A stretch of DNA of 64,000 nucleotides from Hydrogenophaga borbori (GTDB lineage: Bacteria > Pseudomonadota > Gammaproteobacteria > Burkholderiales > Burkholderiaceae_C), in the NCBI RefSeq assembly GCF_003417535.1, contig NZ_QVLS01000002.1, positions 536,699 to 600,698 of the forward strand. Reading direction: 5' to 3'. Of this stretch, positions 36,123 to 44,383 are shown piece by piece (positions within the stretch are counted from its first letter, which is position 1; each line of letters starts with the position of its first letter). The notes beneath the pieces were generated by a model, which was given only the letters and a program-made list of their open reading frames with translations, was not told the origin of the DNA and ran no database searches. The position numbers and the translations under genes were made by a program.

Positions 36123-38378
36123 CTAGCCCGCCGCGCACAGGAACCTCCGCAAGGCCTCGGCGCTCACCGGCTTGTGCAGCAGCGTGAAGCCGTGGCGGTT
36201 CGCCTGCTCGATGCGCTCGGCCGACATGTCGCCCGTGACCATGCAGACGGGCAGCGGACCGAGGTGCCGCGCGCGCAGCCCCAGCAGCAGCTCCAGCCCG
36301 TCCATGGAGGGGTCGAGCATGTAGTCGCAGATCACCGTGTCGATGCGCGCCGGCTGCGCCTCGCACAGCCGCATGGCCTCGCCGGCGTTGGCCGCGCTGA
36401 GCACCTGGTGGCCCCACGACGTGAGCAGGTGCGTGGTGGCAAGCAGCACCTGTTCGTCGTCGTCGATCAGCAGGATGTGCCGGCCGGCGCCCGCGGGCGA
36501 TGGTTCGTCGGGGGCCGGCGCGTGCTCCTGCCGCTGGGGTTCGCATGGCGGCAGCCGCACGGAGAACATCGAGCCCTTGCCGGGCATCGAGCGCACGTCG
36601 AGCCGCGCGCCCAGCTGGGCGGCCGCGCGCCGCACGATCGACAGGCCCAGGCCTTCCGAGCGGCCGTCGCGCGTGGGCGCGGTGTCGACGCGGAAGAACG
36701 CCTGGAAGATGGCGTCGATTTTTTCGGGCGGGATGCCAATGCCCGTGTCCCACACCTGCACCTCGACGCTGGTGCCGCGCTGGCGCGCGCCCAGCACGAT
36801 GCGCCCTTGCTGCGTGTAGCGCACGGCGTTGGACACCAGGTTGGCCAGGATGCGGCGCAGCACCGTGGGGTCGGCCAGCACCCAGGCGCGGCTGGGCACC
36901 GCGTGCAGGCTCAGGCCCTTGCGCGCCGCCATGGCCGCGAACTCCGACATCAGGTCGTCGAACGTCGCTTGCAGCGGCGTGGGGCGTGGATGGATCGGCT
37001 TTTGCCCGGTGCCGTGCAGGGAGGCGCCGAGCAGCATGTTGAGCAGCTCCATCAGGCTGTCCAGCGAGGCGCGCATGCGCTGCACGATGGGCACGAAAGG
37101 CTTGCTGGGCAAGGGCGAGGACGCGTGGCTGAGGCTGCGGATGGTGGTGAGGAACAGGCCGAGCGCGTGGATGGGCTGGCGCAGGTCGTGGCTGGCCGAG
37201 GCCAGGAAGACGGACTTGCCACGATCGGCCGCCTCCGCGCGTTCGGTCTGCCAGCGCAGGTCGACGAGCAGGCGGTCGATGCGGCGCTGGGCCTGGTAGC
37301 GGTAGCTCACGTCCTGGATCAATACGGCCTGGCAGGGACTGTCCCCGTCCATGAAGGTGATGGCCTGGATCTGCATGGGGGGCTTGTCGTGCGCGCCGGG
37401 GAGCAGGGACAGGCTCAGGTCGATGGACGGGCCGCCGCCCGCCCAGGCCTCGGGTGGCACGCCCAGCCGGTCCAGCGCCTGCGCCAGCGACAGGCCGACC
37501 AGCTGCTGCCGTTCAAGGCCAGTGTGGCGGCTGGCGATCGGGTTGGCGTCCGTGATGACGCCCCGGTCGCACAGCAGGATGCCTTCGATGCCGGCCTCGA
37601 ACAGGGCGTTGAGCCGCTCCAGCGTCTGGCGCAGGGCCTGCATGCCGCGGTGGCGCAGCGTGACGTCGCGGGTGAGCGTGGCCATGCGGTTCACCTGCCC
37701 GGGCCCGCCCGGTATCGGCCACAGCAGCACATCCATCACGCGGTCCTCGCCCTCGCCGCTGACCAGCGGGCGTTCGTAGCGCACGGGCCGCAGGGTGCGA
37801 AACAGCTTGGCCCGGAACGGCGCGGTCATGGCGTGGTTCTCTTCCCCCATCACGGCAAGCACCGAGCGGCCTTCGGCCTGATCCGGCGTGGTGCTGTAGA
37901 AGCGCGCGAACGACACGTTGGTGAAGAGCATGGTCTCGCCCTCGGTCACCATGGACATCAGTTCCTGCAACTGGTCCAGGGTGTGCCGAAGGTGCCGCAG
38001 CGTCAGCGCGCGGCGGCCGCGCCGTTCCTCGACGTCCGTCAGGTCGACGGCCGTGCACAGCCAGTCTCCGTTGCCCAGGGGCGCCAGGTCGAGGTGCAGC
38101 AGGCGCGCGCCGTGGCCGTCGGCGGCGGGTTCAAGGCGCAGGCGCCCGTGAAACGGCTGGCCACGCCGCAGGGGGGCGGACAACTCGCCGCCAGCGGTTA
38201 AGGCCCGCCGCCATGCGGCCGCTGCGTGCCCCTCCGCGCCCAGCAGCCCCTGCAGGGCCGCATTGGGCGTGAAGCGCCAGGGGCTGGGCCGCAGCACGGC
38301 GGCCAGGCCTTCTATCTGCTCGATCCAATCGGGTGAAACCGTCGCACCGTGGTTCATGGGATGGAGGTCGCTCGGCAT
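36123..38378 (-). CDS. Hybrid sensor histidine kinase/response regulator 1
   Basis: Soluble-looking hybrid kinase (751 residues), no clear membrane span. N-terminal half carries about three PAS-like folds (roughly 25-115, 135-240 and 255-360; FTNVSFARFYS and LLCDRGVITDANPIASRHTG are PAS-type). The kinase core has the H-box FLASASHDLRQPIHALGLFL (His ~397), N-box ILANLVSNAVRYTQQG (~512), DTGIGIP (~544) and SEGLGLSIV. A C-terminal receiver follows with LLIDDDEQ (~638), phospho-Asp in VICDYMLDPSMDG (~685) and Lys in LLHKPVS (~736). The H-box form is that of the NahK/HnoS-like kinases. Paralogue of the next gene; both are read toward the chaperone gene 146 bp downstream. ATG 38357 is an alternative start. 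Confidence 0.92.
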   Translation of the reverse strand: MPSDLHPMNHGATVSPDWIEQIEGLAAVLRPSPWRFTPNAALQGLLGAEGHAAAAWRRALTAGGELSAPLRRGQPFHGRLRLEPAADGHGARLLHLDLAPLGNGDWLCTAVDLTDVEERRGRRALTLRHLRHTLDQLQELMSMVTEGETMLFTNVSFARFYSTTPDQAEGRSVLAVMGEENHAMTAPFRAKLFRTLRPVRYERPLVSGEGEDRVMDVLLWPIPGGPGQVNRMATLTRDVTLRHRGMQALRQTLERLNALFEAGIEGILLCDRGVITDANPIASRHTGLERQQLVGLSLAQALDRLGVPPEAWAGGGPSIDLSLSLLPGAHDKPPMQIQAITFMDGDSPCQAVLIQDVSYRYQAQRRIDRLLVDLRWQTERAEAADRGKSVFLASASHDLRQPIHALGLFLTTIRSLSHASSPLPSKPFVPIVQRMRASLDSLMELLNMLLGASLHGTGQKPIHPRPTPLQATFDDLMSEFAAMAARKGLSLHAVPSRAWVLADPTVLRRILANLVSNAVRYTQQGRIVLGARQRGTSVEVQVWDTGIGIPPEKIDAIFQAFFRVDTAPTRDGRSEGLGLSIVRRAAAQLGARLDVRSMPGKGSMFSVRLPPCEPQRQEHAPAPDEPSPAGAGRHILLIDDDEQVLLATTHLLTSWGHQVLSAANAGEAMRLCEAQPARIDTVICDYMLDPSMDGLELLLGLRARHLGPLPVCMVTGDMSAERIEQANRHGFTLLHKPVSAEALRRFLCAAG

Positions 38379-38418
38379 CGCTGTCGGTGCCCATCGGCGC
38401 AGCGTGCGATGCTCGCAT

Positions 38419-40653
38419 TCATCCCTGTTCCAGCACTTGTCGCAGTAGATCGTGCTGCACCGGCTTGTGCAGCAGCGATAACCCCAAGGCCCGGACGTTC
38501 TGGGCCACGGGCATCGAGGTATCGGCCGTGAAAACGTGCACGGGCACCGGCCGCACCAGACAGGCGCGAACGGTGCCGATGAACTGCGCCGCGTCGACCT
38601 GCCCGCCCAGGTGGTAGTCCGAGAGCACCAGGTCGATTTCGTCCGCGTGCATGATGGCCAGCATGACCGCCTGGTCCTGGTCGGCCGCGCACCAGACCTG
38701 GTGGCCCCAGGCCTGCAGCAGCTGCTGCATGGCCTGCAGCACCATGGCGTCGTCGTCGATGACCAGCACCCGCCTCGGGGCGCTGCGGGCCCTTCGTTTC
38801 GGGGCGGGCGAGGGCGGCGGCGCCAGCGGGGCCGGAGCGGGTGTGCCGCGGGGCACGGTGATGGAGAACATGGAGCCGCGCCCGGGCGCCGAGCGCACGT
38901 TCAGCCGGGCGTCGAGCAGCTTGGCCGAACGCTTCACGATCGACAGCCCCAGGCCGAGGCCGCGCAGGCCGCTGTCGGTCGCGCTGGCCGGGCTGACCTG
39001 GTAGAACTCGCCGAAGATGGCGTCGAGCTGGTCGGCCGCGATGCCGATGCCGCTGTCCCAGACCTGTATTTCCACGCACGCGCCGCGGGGCCGAGCGCCC
39101 ACCAGGACCCGGCCCTTCTGGGTGTAGCGGATGGCGTTGGAGACCAGGTTGTCCACGATGCGGCGCAGCACCACCGGGTCGGTGAACACCCAGGCGCGGG
39201 TGGGCACCACGTCCAGGCGCAGGCCCTTGCCGCTGGCCGCATCACCGAGATCGGCCGCCAGCTCGGCGAACAGGGGGGCGAGGGGCGCCGCGATCGGGTG
39301 CACCACCACCGCGTTGGCGTCCAGGCGCGAGACGTCGAGCAGCGAGTTGAGCAGGCGGCCCAGCGCGTCCAGCGAAGCGCCCATGCGCCGCGTCACTTCC
39401 TCCAGCGCCGGCAGCGGCAGGTGCCGCGACTGGACGAGGGTTTCCAGGCTGGTGAGGAACAGGCCCAGCGCGTGGATGGGCTGGCGCAGGTCGTGGCTGG
39501 CCGCGGAGAGGAAGAGCGACTTGGCGCGGTCGGCCGCTTCGGCCCGGTCCCGCTGGGCGCTCAGGTGGCTGATGAGCTCGTGGATGCGCGCCTGCGCCTC
39601 GCGCCGGTCGCGCACGTCGCGAACGATGGCCATGCGCATGCGCTGGCCCTTGCGCTGCAGGGTGCGCCCGATCAGCTCGACCGCGATGCGCGTGCCGTGC
39701 CGGTCGACCAGGTGGCATTCCTGCGCCTCGTGCGAGGCCGCGTCGGCGTGGGCCAGGCTGGCCGCCTGGTCCTCCGCGGCGATCAGGTCCAGGAAACGCT
39801 GCTCGCGCAGCGCTTCGGCCGAGCTGGAGAGCAGGCGGCAGGCGGCGGGGTTGGCATCGACGATGCGCTCGTCGATGTGCACGACGATGGCGTCGCTGCT
39901 CGCGATGACGAAGCGGCGCAGGCGCTCTTCGGAGGCGGTCAGCGCGGACATGGTGGCGTGGTAGGCCGTGGTTTCCAGGGAATCGAGCAGGTGGCCGCTG
40001 GGGCGGCCCTGGCCGTCGATGAGGGTGCGCAGCGTGCCTTCCAGCACGCGCAGCTGCCCCTGGTCGTCGTGCGCGCGCCAGATGAAAGGCCGCGCGCCGC
40101 CGGCCGGCTGGATGGCCTGAATCTCCTGGCTCAGGTGCGCGAACAGCGCCGGGCCGAACAGGCCGAGCGCCGCCTGGCCCACGGGGTTCTGCCGGTACGG
40201 AACCAGCAGCCGCAGCAGGCTCCCGGCCGCGAAGGCGCAGCGCAATTCGGGGCTGGTGTCGAGCTGAATCACCAGCAGCGGCAGGCTGTCGACCATGTCC
40301 TGCAGCTGCAGCAGGGCGCGGTCGGTGGTGTCGTGGGCCGTCTGCAGGTCGCTGATGTCGGCGAGCTGGCAGAGGTGGGCCTGGCGCGCGGCCTGCCAAT
40401 GGCCTTCGCAGCGCACGTGCACGGGCTGGCCGTGGGCGTCGTCGAGCAGGCGCAGGCTCAAGGCGAAGGGCCGCGCCTGGCGCAGCGCCGCGAGCAGGGC
40501 GGCGCGGGCGGCGGGCGCGACGATGGACCAGTCCGACCAGTGGCCCGGCAGGCGCGCCTCCAGCGCCCGGCTGGCCGCGCTCAACGCCGTGGGGGTGCCG
40601 CCGAACGGCACGGTGAACCGGGCCCCGGGCAGATCAGGGGCCTGGACGTTCAT
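38419..40653 (-). CDS. Hybrid sensor histidine kinase/response regulator 2
   Basis: Hybrid kinase of 744 residues from ATG 40653 with the same layout as its neighbour: PAS-like N-terminal parts (about 10-100, 115-220 and 240-350, the last with IVVHIDERIVDANPAACRLL), coiled linker, H-box LSAASHDLRQPIHALGLFL (His ~387), N-box VDNLVSNAIRYTQKG, DSGIGIAADQLDAIFGEFYQ and a receiver with VLVIDDDAMV, LVLSDYHLGG and LSLLHKPVQ. The N-terminal sensor parts are much more diverged than the kinase cores, so the pair probably senses different cues. It lies 40 bp upstream of kinase 1. The start is uncertain: ATG 40770 is in frame, but neither start has a clear ribosome site. Confidence 0.9.
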   Translation of the reverse strand: MNVQAPDLPGARFTVPFGGTPTALSAASRALEARLPGHWSDWSIVAPAARAALLAALRQARPFALSLRLLDDAHGQPVHVRCEGHWQAARQAHLCQLADISDLQTAHDTTDRALLQLQDMVDSLPLLVIQLDTSPELRCAFAAGSLLRLLVPYRQNPVGQAALGLFGPALFAHLSQEIQAIQPAGGARPFIWRAHDDQGQLRVLEGTLRTLIDGQGRPSGHLLDSLETTAYHATMSALTASEERLRRFVIASSDAIVVHIDERIVDANPAACRLLSSSAEALREQRFLDLIAAEDQAASLAHADAASHEAQECHLVDRHGTRIAVELIGRTLQRKGQRMRMAIVRDVRDRREAQARIHELISHLSAQRDRAEAADRAKSLFLSAASHDLRQPIHALGLFLTSLETLVQSRHLPLPALEEVTRRMGASLDALGRLLNSLLDVSRLDANAVVVHPIAAPLAPLFAELAADLGDAASGKGLRLDVVPTRAWVFTDPVVLRRIVDNLVSNAIRYTQKGRVLVGARPRGACVEIQVWDSGIGIAADQLDAIFGEFYQVSPASATDSGLRGLGLGLSIVKRSAKLLDARLNVRSAPGRGSMFSITVPRGTPAPAPLAPPPSPAPKRRARSAPRRVLVIDDDAMVLQAMQQLLQAWGHQVWCAADQDQAVMLAIMHADEIDLVLSDYHLGGQVDAAQFIGTVRACLVRPVPVHVFTADTSMPVAQNVRALGLSLLHKPVQHDLLRQVLEQG

Positions 40654-40859
40654 TGACCACGCATCCACGACAGTGCCAATCGGCGTTGAAGTTTGATGGG
40701 ATTCTGACCACGCAACCCCGCTTTGGGAAGCTGGCCCGGCGGCGCCGGCACCGGGATGGTGCGACGCCAAGGCAGGCGATGGCGCCGGTGGGGATTTGCT
40801 TCGTCGCCCAAGCGCACTAGCATGGCCGCACCGGCCGGGTGCCGCGTCAGGAGCCGTCC

Positions 40860-41492
40860 ATGAGCGATGCGTCGAACCTGTGGGTGGAGTTGATCAAGGT
40901 GTCGCCCAGCCTGCTGATGGCCCTGGTGGCCATCGTGCTGCTCATCGCCAACGCCGATGCCATCGCGCGCCTGCTGAAGAAGGCGACCAAGGTCAGCGCG
41001 CTGGGGATCGAAATCGAGGCCTCGGCGGCGTCCCTGGACAAGGCGGTCGAGCTGCGGGGCCTGGACAAGGTGGTGAGCCACCGGGCCCGCATGGCCGTGC
41101 TGCGCCGCCTCTCGGCCCATGCGGCCCTGTTGCGGGGCACGCGCCTGCTGTGGGTGGACGACCAGCCGCCCAACAACCGCAACGAGCGGGCGCTGCTCGA
41201 GGCGCTGGAGGTGCGCATCGACCTCGCCACCACCAGCGCCGCCGCCGAGCAGTTCCTGCGCAACCACCAGTACCTGCTCATGCTCACCGACGTGCGGCGC
41301 GAAGGGATCGCCGACGAAGGCATCCGCTTCGTGCAGGGCCTGGCGGCGAAGGGCTTGCTGCTGCCCGCCATCGGCTACGTCGGCACGGACCAGGGCGGTC
41401 TGGCGCGGCCGGCGTTCTTCTTCGGCATGACGAACCGCCCCGACGAGCTGCTGCAGCTGGTGTGCGACGTGGCGCAGCGCGAGGGGGTCTGA
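40860..41492 (+). CDS. Membrane-anchored receiver-like protein
   Basis: Protein of 210 residues. A single hydrophobic segment near residues 17-33 (SLLMALVAIVLLIANADAI) anchors the N-terminus, then a linker helix region leads to a receiver-like domain from ~93: RLLWVDDQPPNNRNERALLEAL (acidic pair D100/D101), LATTSAAAEQF, LLMLTDVRREG (possible phospho-Asp D144) and LLPAIGYVGTDQ. The usual receiver Lys is not evident (FFFGMTNRPDEL instead). AGGAG precedes the ATG. First of three tightly linked genes, divergent from the kinases. The WVDDxPxNN form is seen in receiver-like domains of bacterial conflict loci, as recalled from family knowledge. No output domain is present. Confidence 0.75.
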   Translation: MSDASNLWVELIKVSPSLLMALVAIVLLIANADAIARLLKKATKVSALGIEIEASAASLDKAVELRGLDKVVSHRARMAVLRRLSAHAALLRGTRLLWVDDQPPNNRNERALLEALEVRIDLATTSAAAEQFLRNHQYLLMLTDVRREGIADEGIRFVQGLAAKGLLLPAIGYVGTDQGGLARPAFFFGMTNRPDELLQLVCDVAQREGV

Positions 41493-41494
41493 GC

Positions 41495-42115
41495 GTGTTC
41501 GTGCAGCGCTGCATCAAGGGGATCTGGGGGGGACCGGGCGGGCTGGCCGGCGAGAACGACGCCGATGCCGAGCGCATCACGCAGGGCGGCGAGGGCATTC
41601 GCTGCAACTGGTGGCGCCACCTGGGCCAGCCCGCGCCCGAGCAGGTGGAGGAGCGGCTGCGCGCGCACGAACTGCACGACCACATTCACCAGTACGCCAG
41701 CGCCGGGCCGCGCACGCCCTTCATCTCGCTCACCGCGGGCAGCGTCGAGCGCGACCGCGTGGCGAGCATCAACCGGCTGCTCACGGCCGAGGAAGTCGCT
41801 CTGCGCTTCGCCACCGACTGGGGCCGGCGCCCGGGCTACCTGTTCCACTGCTGGGTGCTGGTCGGCCTGAACCCGGCGGTGGAGGTGCAGGCCGTTGCCG
41901 AAGAGGTGCGTGAGCTGCACACCTACACGCGGTGGTCCGACTTCCAGCTCGAAGGCGAGATCACCGCCAAGCTGCTGGTGCCCTCGCACCAGATCGAACG
42001 CTGGGCGTACTGGGACGTTTCCATTGACCCCGCGGCGCCGCTGCGGCAACGCAGCAATCCGCGCTACCGGCCCCCCGAGCGCGTGTCCAACCTGCGCGAG
42101 GCCCTGGCCCGATGA
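41495..42115 (+). CDS. Unknown protein, possibly ADP-ribosyltransferase-like
   Basis: Protein of 206 residues starting at GTG 41495, two bases after the stop of the receiver-like gene and downstream of GAGGGGG; there is no better ATG. No family was recognised with certainty. The pattern PFISLTAGS (residues 75-82), FATDWGRRPGYLFHCWVLVG (105-124) and FQLEGEITAKLLVPSHQIERW (150-170) recalls ADP-ribosyltransferase folds: an STS-like strand followed by an ExE-like EGE. The expected first arginine motif is not clear. The N-terminal ~45 residues are glycine-rich with CNWWRHLG. Its stop overlaps the next start (ATGA). Confidence 0.6.
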   Translation: MFVQRCIKGIWGGPGGLAGENDADAERITQGGEGIRCNWWRHLGQPAPEQVEERLRAHELHDHIHQYASAGPRTPFISLTAGSVERDRVASINRLLTAEEVALRFATDWGRRPGYLFHCWVLVGLNPAVEVQAVAEEVRELHTYTRWSDFQLEGEITAKLLVPSHQIERWAYWDVSIDPAAPLRQRSNPRYRPPERVSNLREALAR

Positions 42116-42924
42116 CGCTGCTGCAAGCCATCACCCGGCAGGCGCCACCGGACGAAACGCAGGAGCTGCGCTCCACGCTGCAGGCCCGGCTGCGCTATCT
42201 CATCGCACGGGCCGAGGGCCTGCCAATGGCGGGGCGCGCGCCGGACATGGCCATTGCCACGCTCTGGCTCGACGCCTGCGAAACGGCCAGCTTCCTGGGC
42301 GACGACGGGGCCGCGCGCCGGGCCTTGCGCGGCGCCGCGCGCGCGCTCACGCTGGCCGGCAATCCGTTTGGCGAGACCCTGAGCGCCGCGTTTCTCGGCC
42401 GCTCGCCGCCGCTGTTCGTGGCCTTGGAAGGCGTGGACGAGATCGCGCCCGTACAGGGTGCCGAACGGGCCTGGGCCGTCTTCAACAGCGCGCAGCGCCA
42501 GCCCTGGAACGCCGAGGCCCTGGCGGCGCAGCGGGGCGGCTTCGCCGGTGCCGAGCGGTTCGGCCGCCTGGGCTGGACCCAGGACGAGCTGCTGTCGGTG
42601 GTCACCGAGGGCCGCGAGCAGCGCCAGGCCTTTGTCGCCACCCACCTGCTGGCGCAGTACCACGCCTTGCGCGCGGCCCAGCGCAACACCGACCTCTGGC
42701 GGCGCCAGCTGGCGCCCGTGGCGCTGTTCGACATGGAACTGGCCGTGCTGATTCGCCATGGCCTGGCCGAGCGCTGGGGCGAGGTGAGCACCCATTGGAC
42801 GGCGCAGACCGTGGAGGACCCCGAGCGGCGCGACTTCATGCGGGCCTATCTCGACAGCGTGTCCCGCCTGATCGAACCCGAACCGGGCGGCGAGCTGCCG
42901 CTCCGGGTGGAGCAGCCGGTCTGA
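42112..42924 (+). CDS. Unknown helical protein, third gene of receiver cassette
   Basis: Protein of 270 residues, not recognised. It is alanine/leucine-rich and mostly helical by composition, without a signal peptide or membrane segment. Notable stretches are DAPDETQ-like acidic N-terminal residues, TLWLDACETASFLGDDGAAR near 50 and the central GRLGWTQDELLSVVTEGREQ near 160. The ATGA overlap with the preceding gene indicates coupled translation and a shared job with the membrane receiver and the ART-like protein. It may be a binding partner or inhibitor of its neighbour; this is only inferred from gene order. Confidence 0.65.
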   Translation: MTLLQAITRQAPPDETQELRSTLQARLRYLIARAEGLPMAGRAPDMAIATLWLDACETASFLGDDGAARRALRGAARALTLAGNPFGETLSAAFLGRSPPLFVALEGVDEIAPVQGAERAWAVFNSAQRQPWNAEALAAQRGGFAGAERFGRLGWTQDELLSVVTEGREQRQAFVATHLLAQYHALRAAQRNTDLWRRQLAPVALFDMELAVLIRHGLAERWGEVSTHWTAQTVEDPERRDFMRAYLDSVSRLIEPEPGGELPLRVEQPV

Positions 42925-42981
42925 GCCCGCCGCGCGGCGGCGGCCATTGACGCCCGGCGGCCTCGCGGCGAGCATCGCCCC

Positions 42982-43593
42982 ATGTCGCTCGATACCTGGC
43001 TCATCTACCTGGCCGCCGCCATCGGCCTGTCGCTGTCGCCCGGCCCCAACGGCCTGCTCGCGCTCACGCACGGCGCCCTGCACGGGCGCCGGCTCACGCT
43101 CTACACCATCGCCGGCGGGGCACTGGGCTTCGTGCTGGTCATCGCGCTGTCCATGTTCGGCATCGGCGCGCTGCTCAAGACCTCGCTGGTCTGGCTCACG
43201 GTGTTGAAGTGGGTGGGCGGCGCTTACCTGGTGTGGCTGGGCATCCAGGTGTGGCGCTCGCCGCCGCTGGGCGAGGGCATGGCGCAGGCCGCGGCGCCGC
43301 GCAGCGGGGCCTCGCTGTTTCGCCAGGGGCTGCTGTCGGCGGTGAGCAATCCCAAGGCCGTGCTGTTCTTCGCGGCCTTCCTGCCGCAGTTCATCGACCC
43401 GGCGCGCGGCCTCGTGATGCAGTTCGTGCTGATGGCGGGCACCTTCGCGCTGGTGGAGATCCTCACCGAGCTGTTCATCGCCAGCGCCGCGAACCGCATC
43501 CGCCCTTGGCTGCAGCGCACGGGCAAGGCGTTCAACCGGGCCTGTGGCGGCGTGTTCGTGGCCATCGGCCTGGCCTTGCCGCTGCGCGGCTGA
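42982..43593 (+). CDS. LysE/RhtB-family amino-acid exporter
   Basis: Inner-membrane exporter (203 residues) with about six hydrophobic segments. The family signature is at the start (YLAAAIGLSLSPGPNGLLAL, residues 8-27) with the central LLSAVSNPKAVLFFAAFLPQF near 115-135. Members export homoserine, threonine, lysine or other metabolites. It stands 57 bp after the three-gene cassette and may be read with it, but nothing in the sequence connects the functions. Confidence 0.9.
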   Translation: MSLDTWLIYLAAAIGLSLSPGPNGLLALTHGALHGRRLTLYTIAGGALGFVLVIALSMFGIGALLKTSLVWLTVLKWVGGAYLVWLGIQVWRSPPLGEGMAQAAAPRSGASLFRQGLLSAVSNPKAVLFFAAFLPQFIDPARGLVMQFVLMAGTFALVEILTELFIASAANRIRPWLQRTGKAFNRACGGVFVAIGLALPLRG

Positions 43594-43630
43594 GGGCGCG
43601 TGCCGGCCTGGCCGGCGCGCGGCGGGGCCT

Positions 43631-44383
43631 TCAGAAGTCGGTGTTCACCGTAGAGCGGGTGAAGGCCTCGTTGTGGTCGATGAGTTCGTCCAGGGCCTTC
43701 GCGGCCAGGGCTTCGTCGCCGTCGGCGATGGCCTGCGAGATGCGGGCGTGCAGCACCGCGATGGGCTGCGTGTCGTCGGCCTGGCGGTGGTGCATGAACC
43801 AGAAGCGCCGCGACAGGCCATGCATGAGGCCCATGGCGCCGCTGGCGAACTCGTTGCGCGCGGCGCGCAGCGACAGGTCGTTGAAGGCCTTGTCGGCGCG
43901 CATGAAGCGCGTCTGGTCCTTGGCCTTGGCGGCGGCATTGAATTCTTTGGCCAGTTCGGCGAACTGCTGACGCTCCTGGTCCGTGGCGCGGCGCGCGGCG
44001 CAGCGCGCCACCAGGCGCTCGACCTCCCGGCGCGTTTCGAGCAGCCGCAGCTGGCGCTTGATGTCCAGCGCCGACACCAGCACGCCGCGCTGCGGCAGGA
44101 TCTGCACCAGGTGTTCGCGGGCCAGGCGCTGCAGCGCCTCGCGCACCGGTGTGCGCCCGATGCCCAGGCGGGCCGACAGCTCGGCCTCGCTGAGCGCGGT
44201 GCCGGGCAGCAGTTCGAGCTGGACGATCAGCGCCTCGATGCGCTCATAGGCCTGGGTGGTCAGGCTGCTGGGCCGCGCTGCGGGCGCGTCGGCCGGGGAA
44301 GTGGCCTTGCTGCCGGCCTTCTTCGCGGTGGCCCGCGTGGTGCTGGGGGTCCCTGGTGTTTTTTTCGCCGTCGCTTTTCTCAT
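43631..44383 (-). CDS. GntR-family (FCD) transcriptional regulator
   Basis: Regulator of 250 residues with an unusual lysine/alanine/threonine-rich N-terminal tail (~40 residues, KKTPGTPSTTRATAKKAGSK) that may bind DNA nonspecifically. Winged helix: YERIEALIVQLELLPGTALSEAELSARLGIGRTPVREALQRL (about 47-88). FCD domain follows with FMRADKAFNDLSLRAARN and LHARISQAIADGDEALAAKAL. Its start overlaps the alcohol dehydrogenase stop by 4 bp, so it ends that operon. The repeated TATGTTASTTG element at 45695 and 46496 is a plausible operator. Confidence 0.9.
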   Translation of the reverse strand: MRKATAKKTPGTPSTTRATAKKAGSKATSPADAPAARPSSLTTQAYERIEALIVQLELLPGTALSEAELSARLGIGRTPVREALQRLAREHLVQILPQRGVLVSALDIKRQLRLLETRREVERLVARCAARRATDQERQQFAELAKEFNAAAKAKDQTRFMRADKAFNDLSLRAARNEFASGAMGLMHGLSRRFWFMHHRQADDTQPIAVLHARISQAIADGDEALAAKALDELIDHNEAFTRSTVNTDF

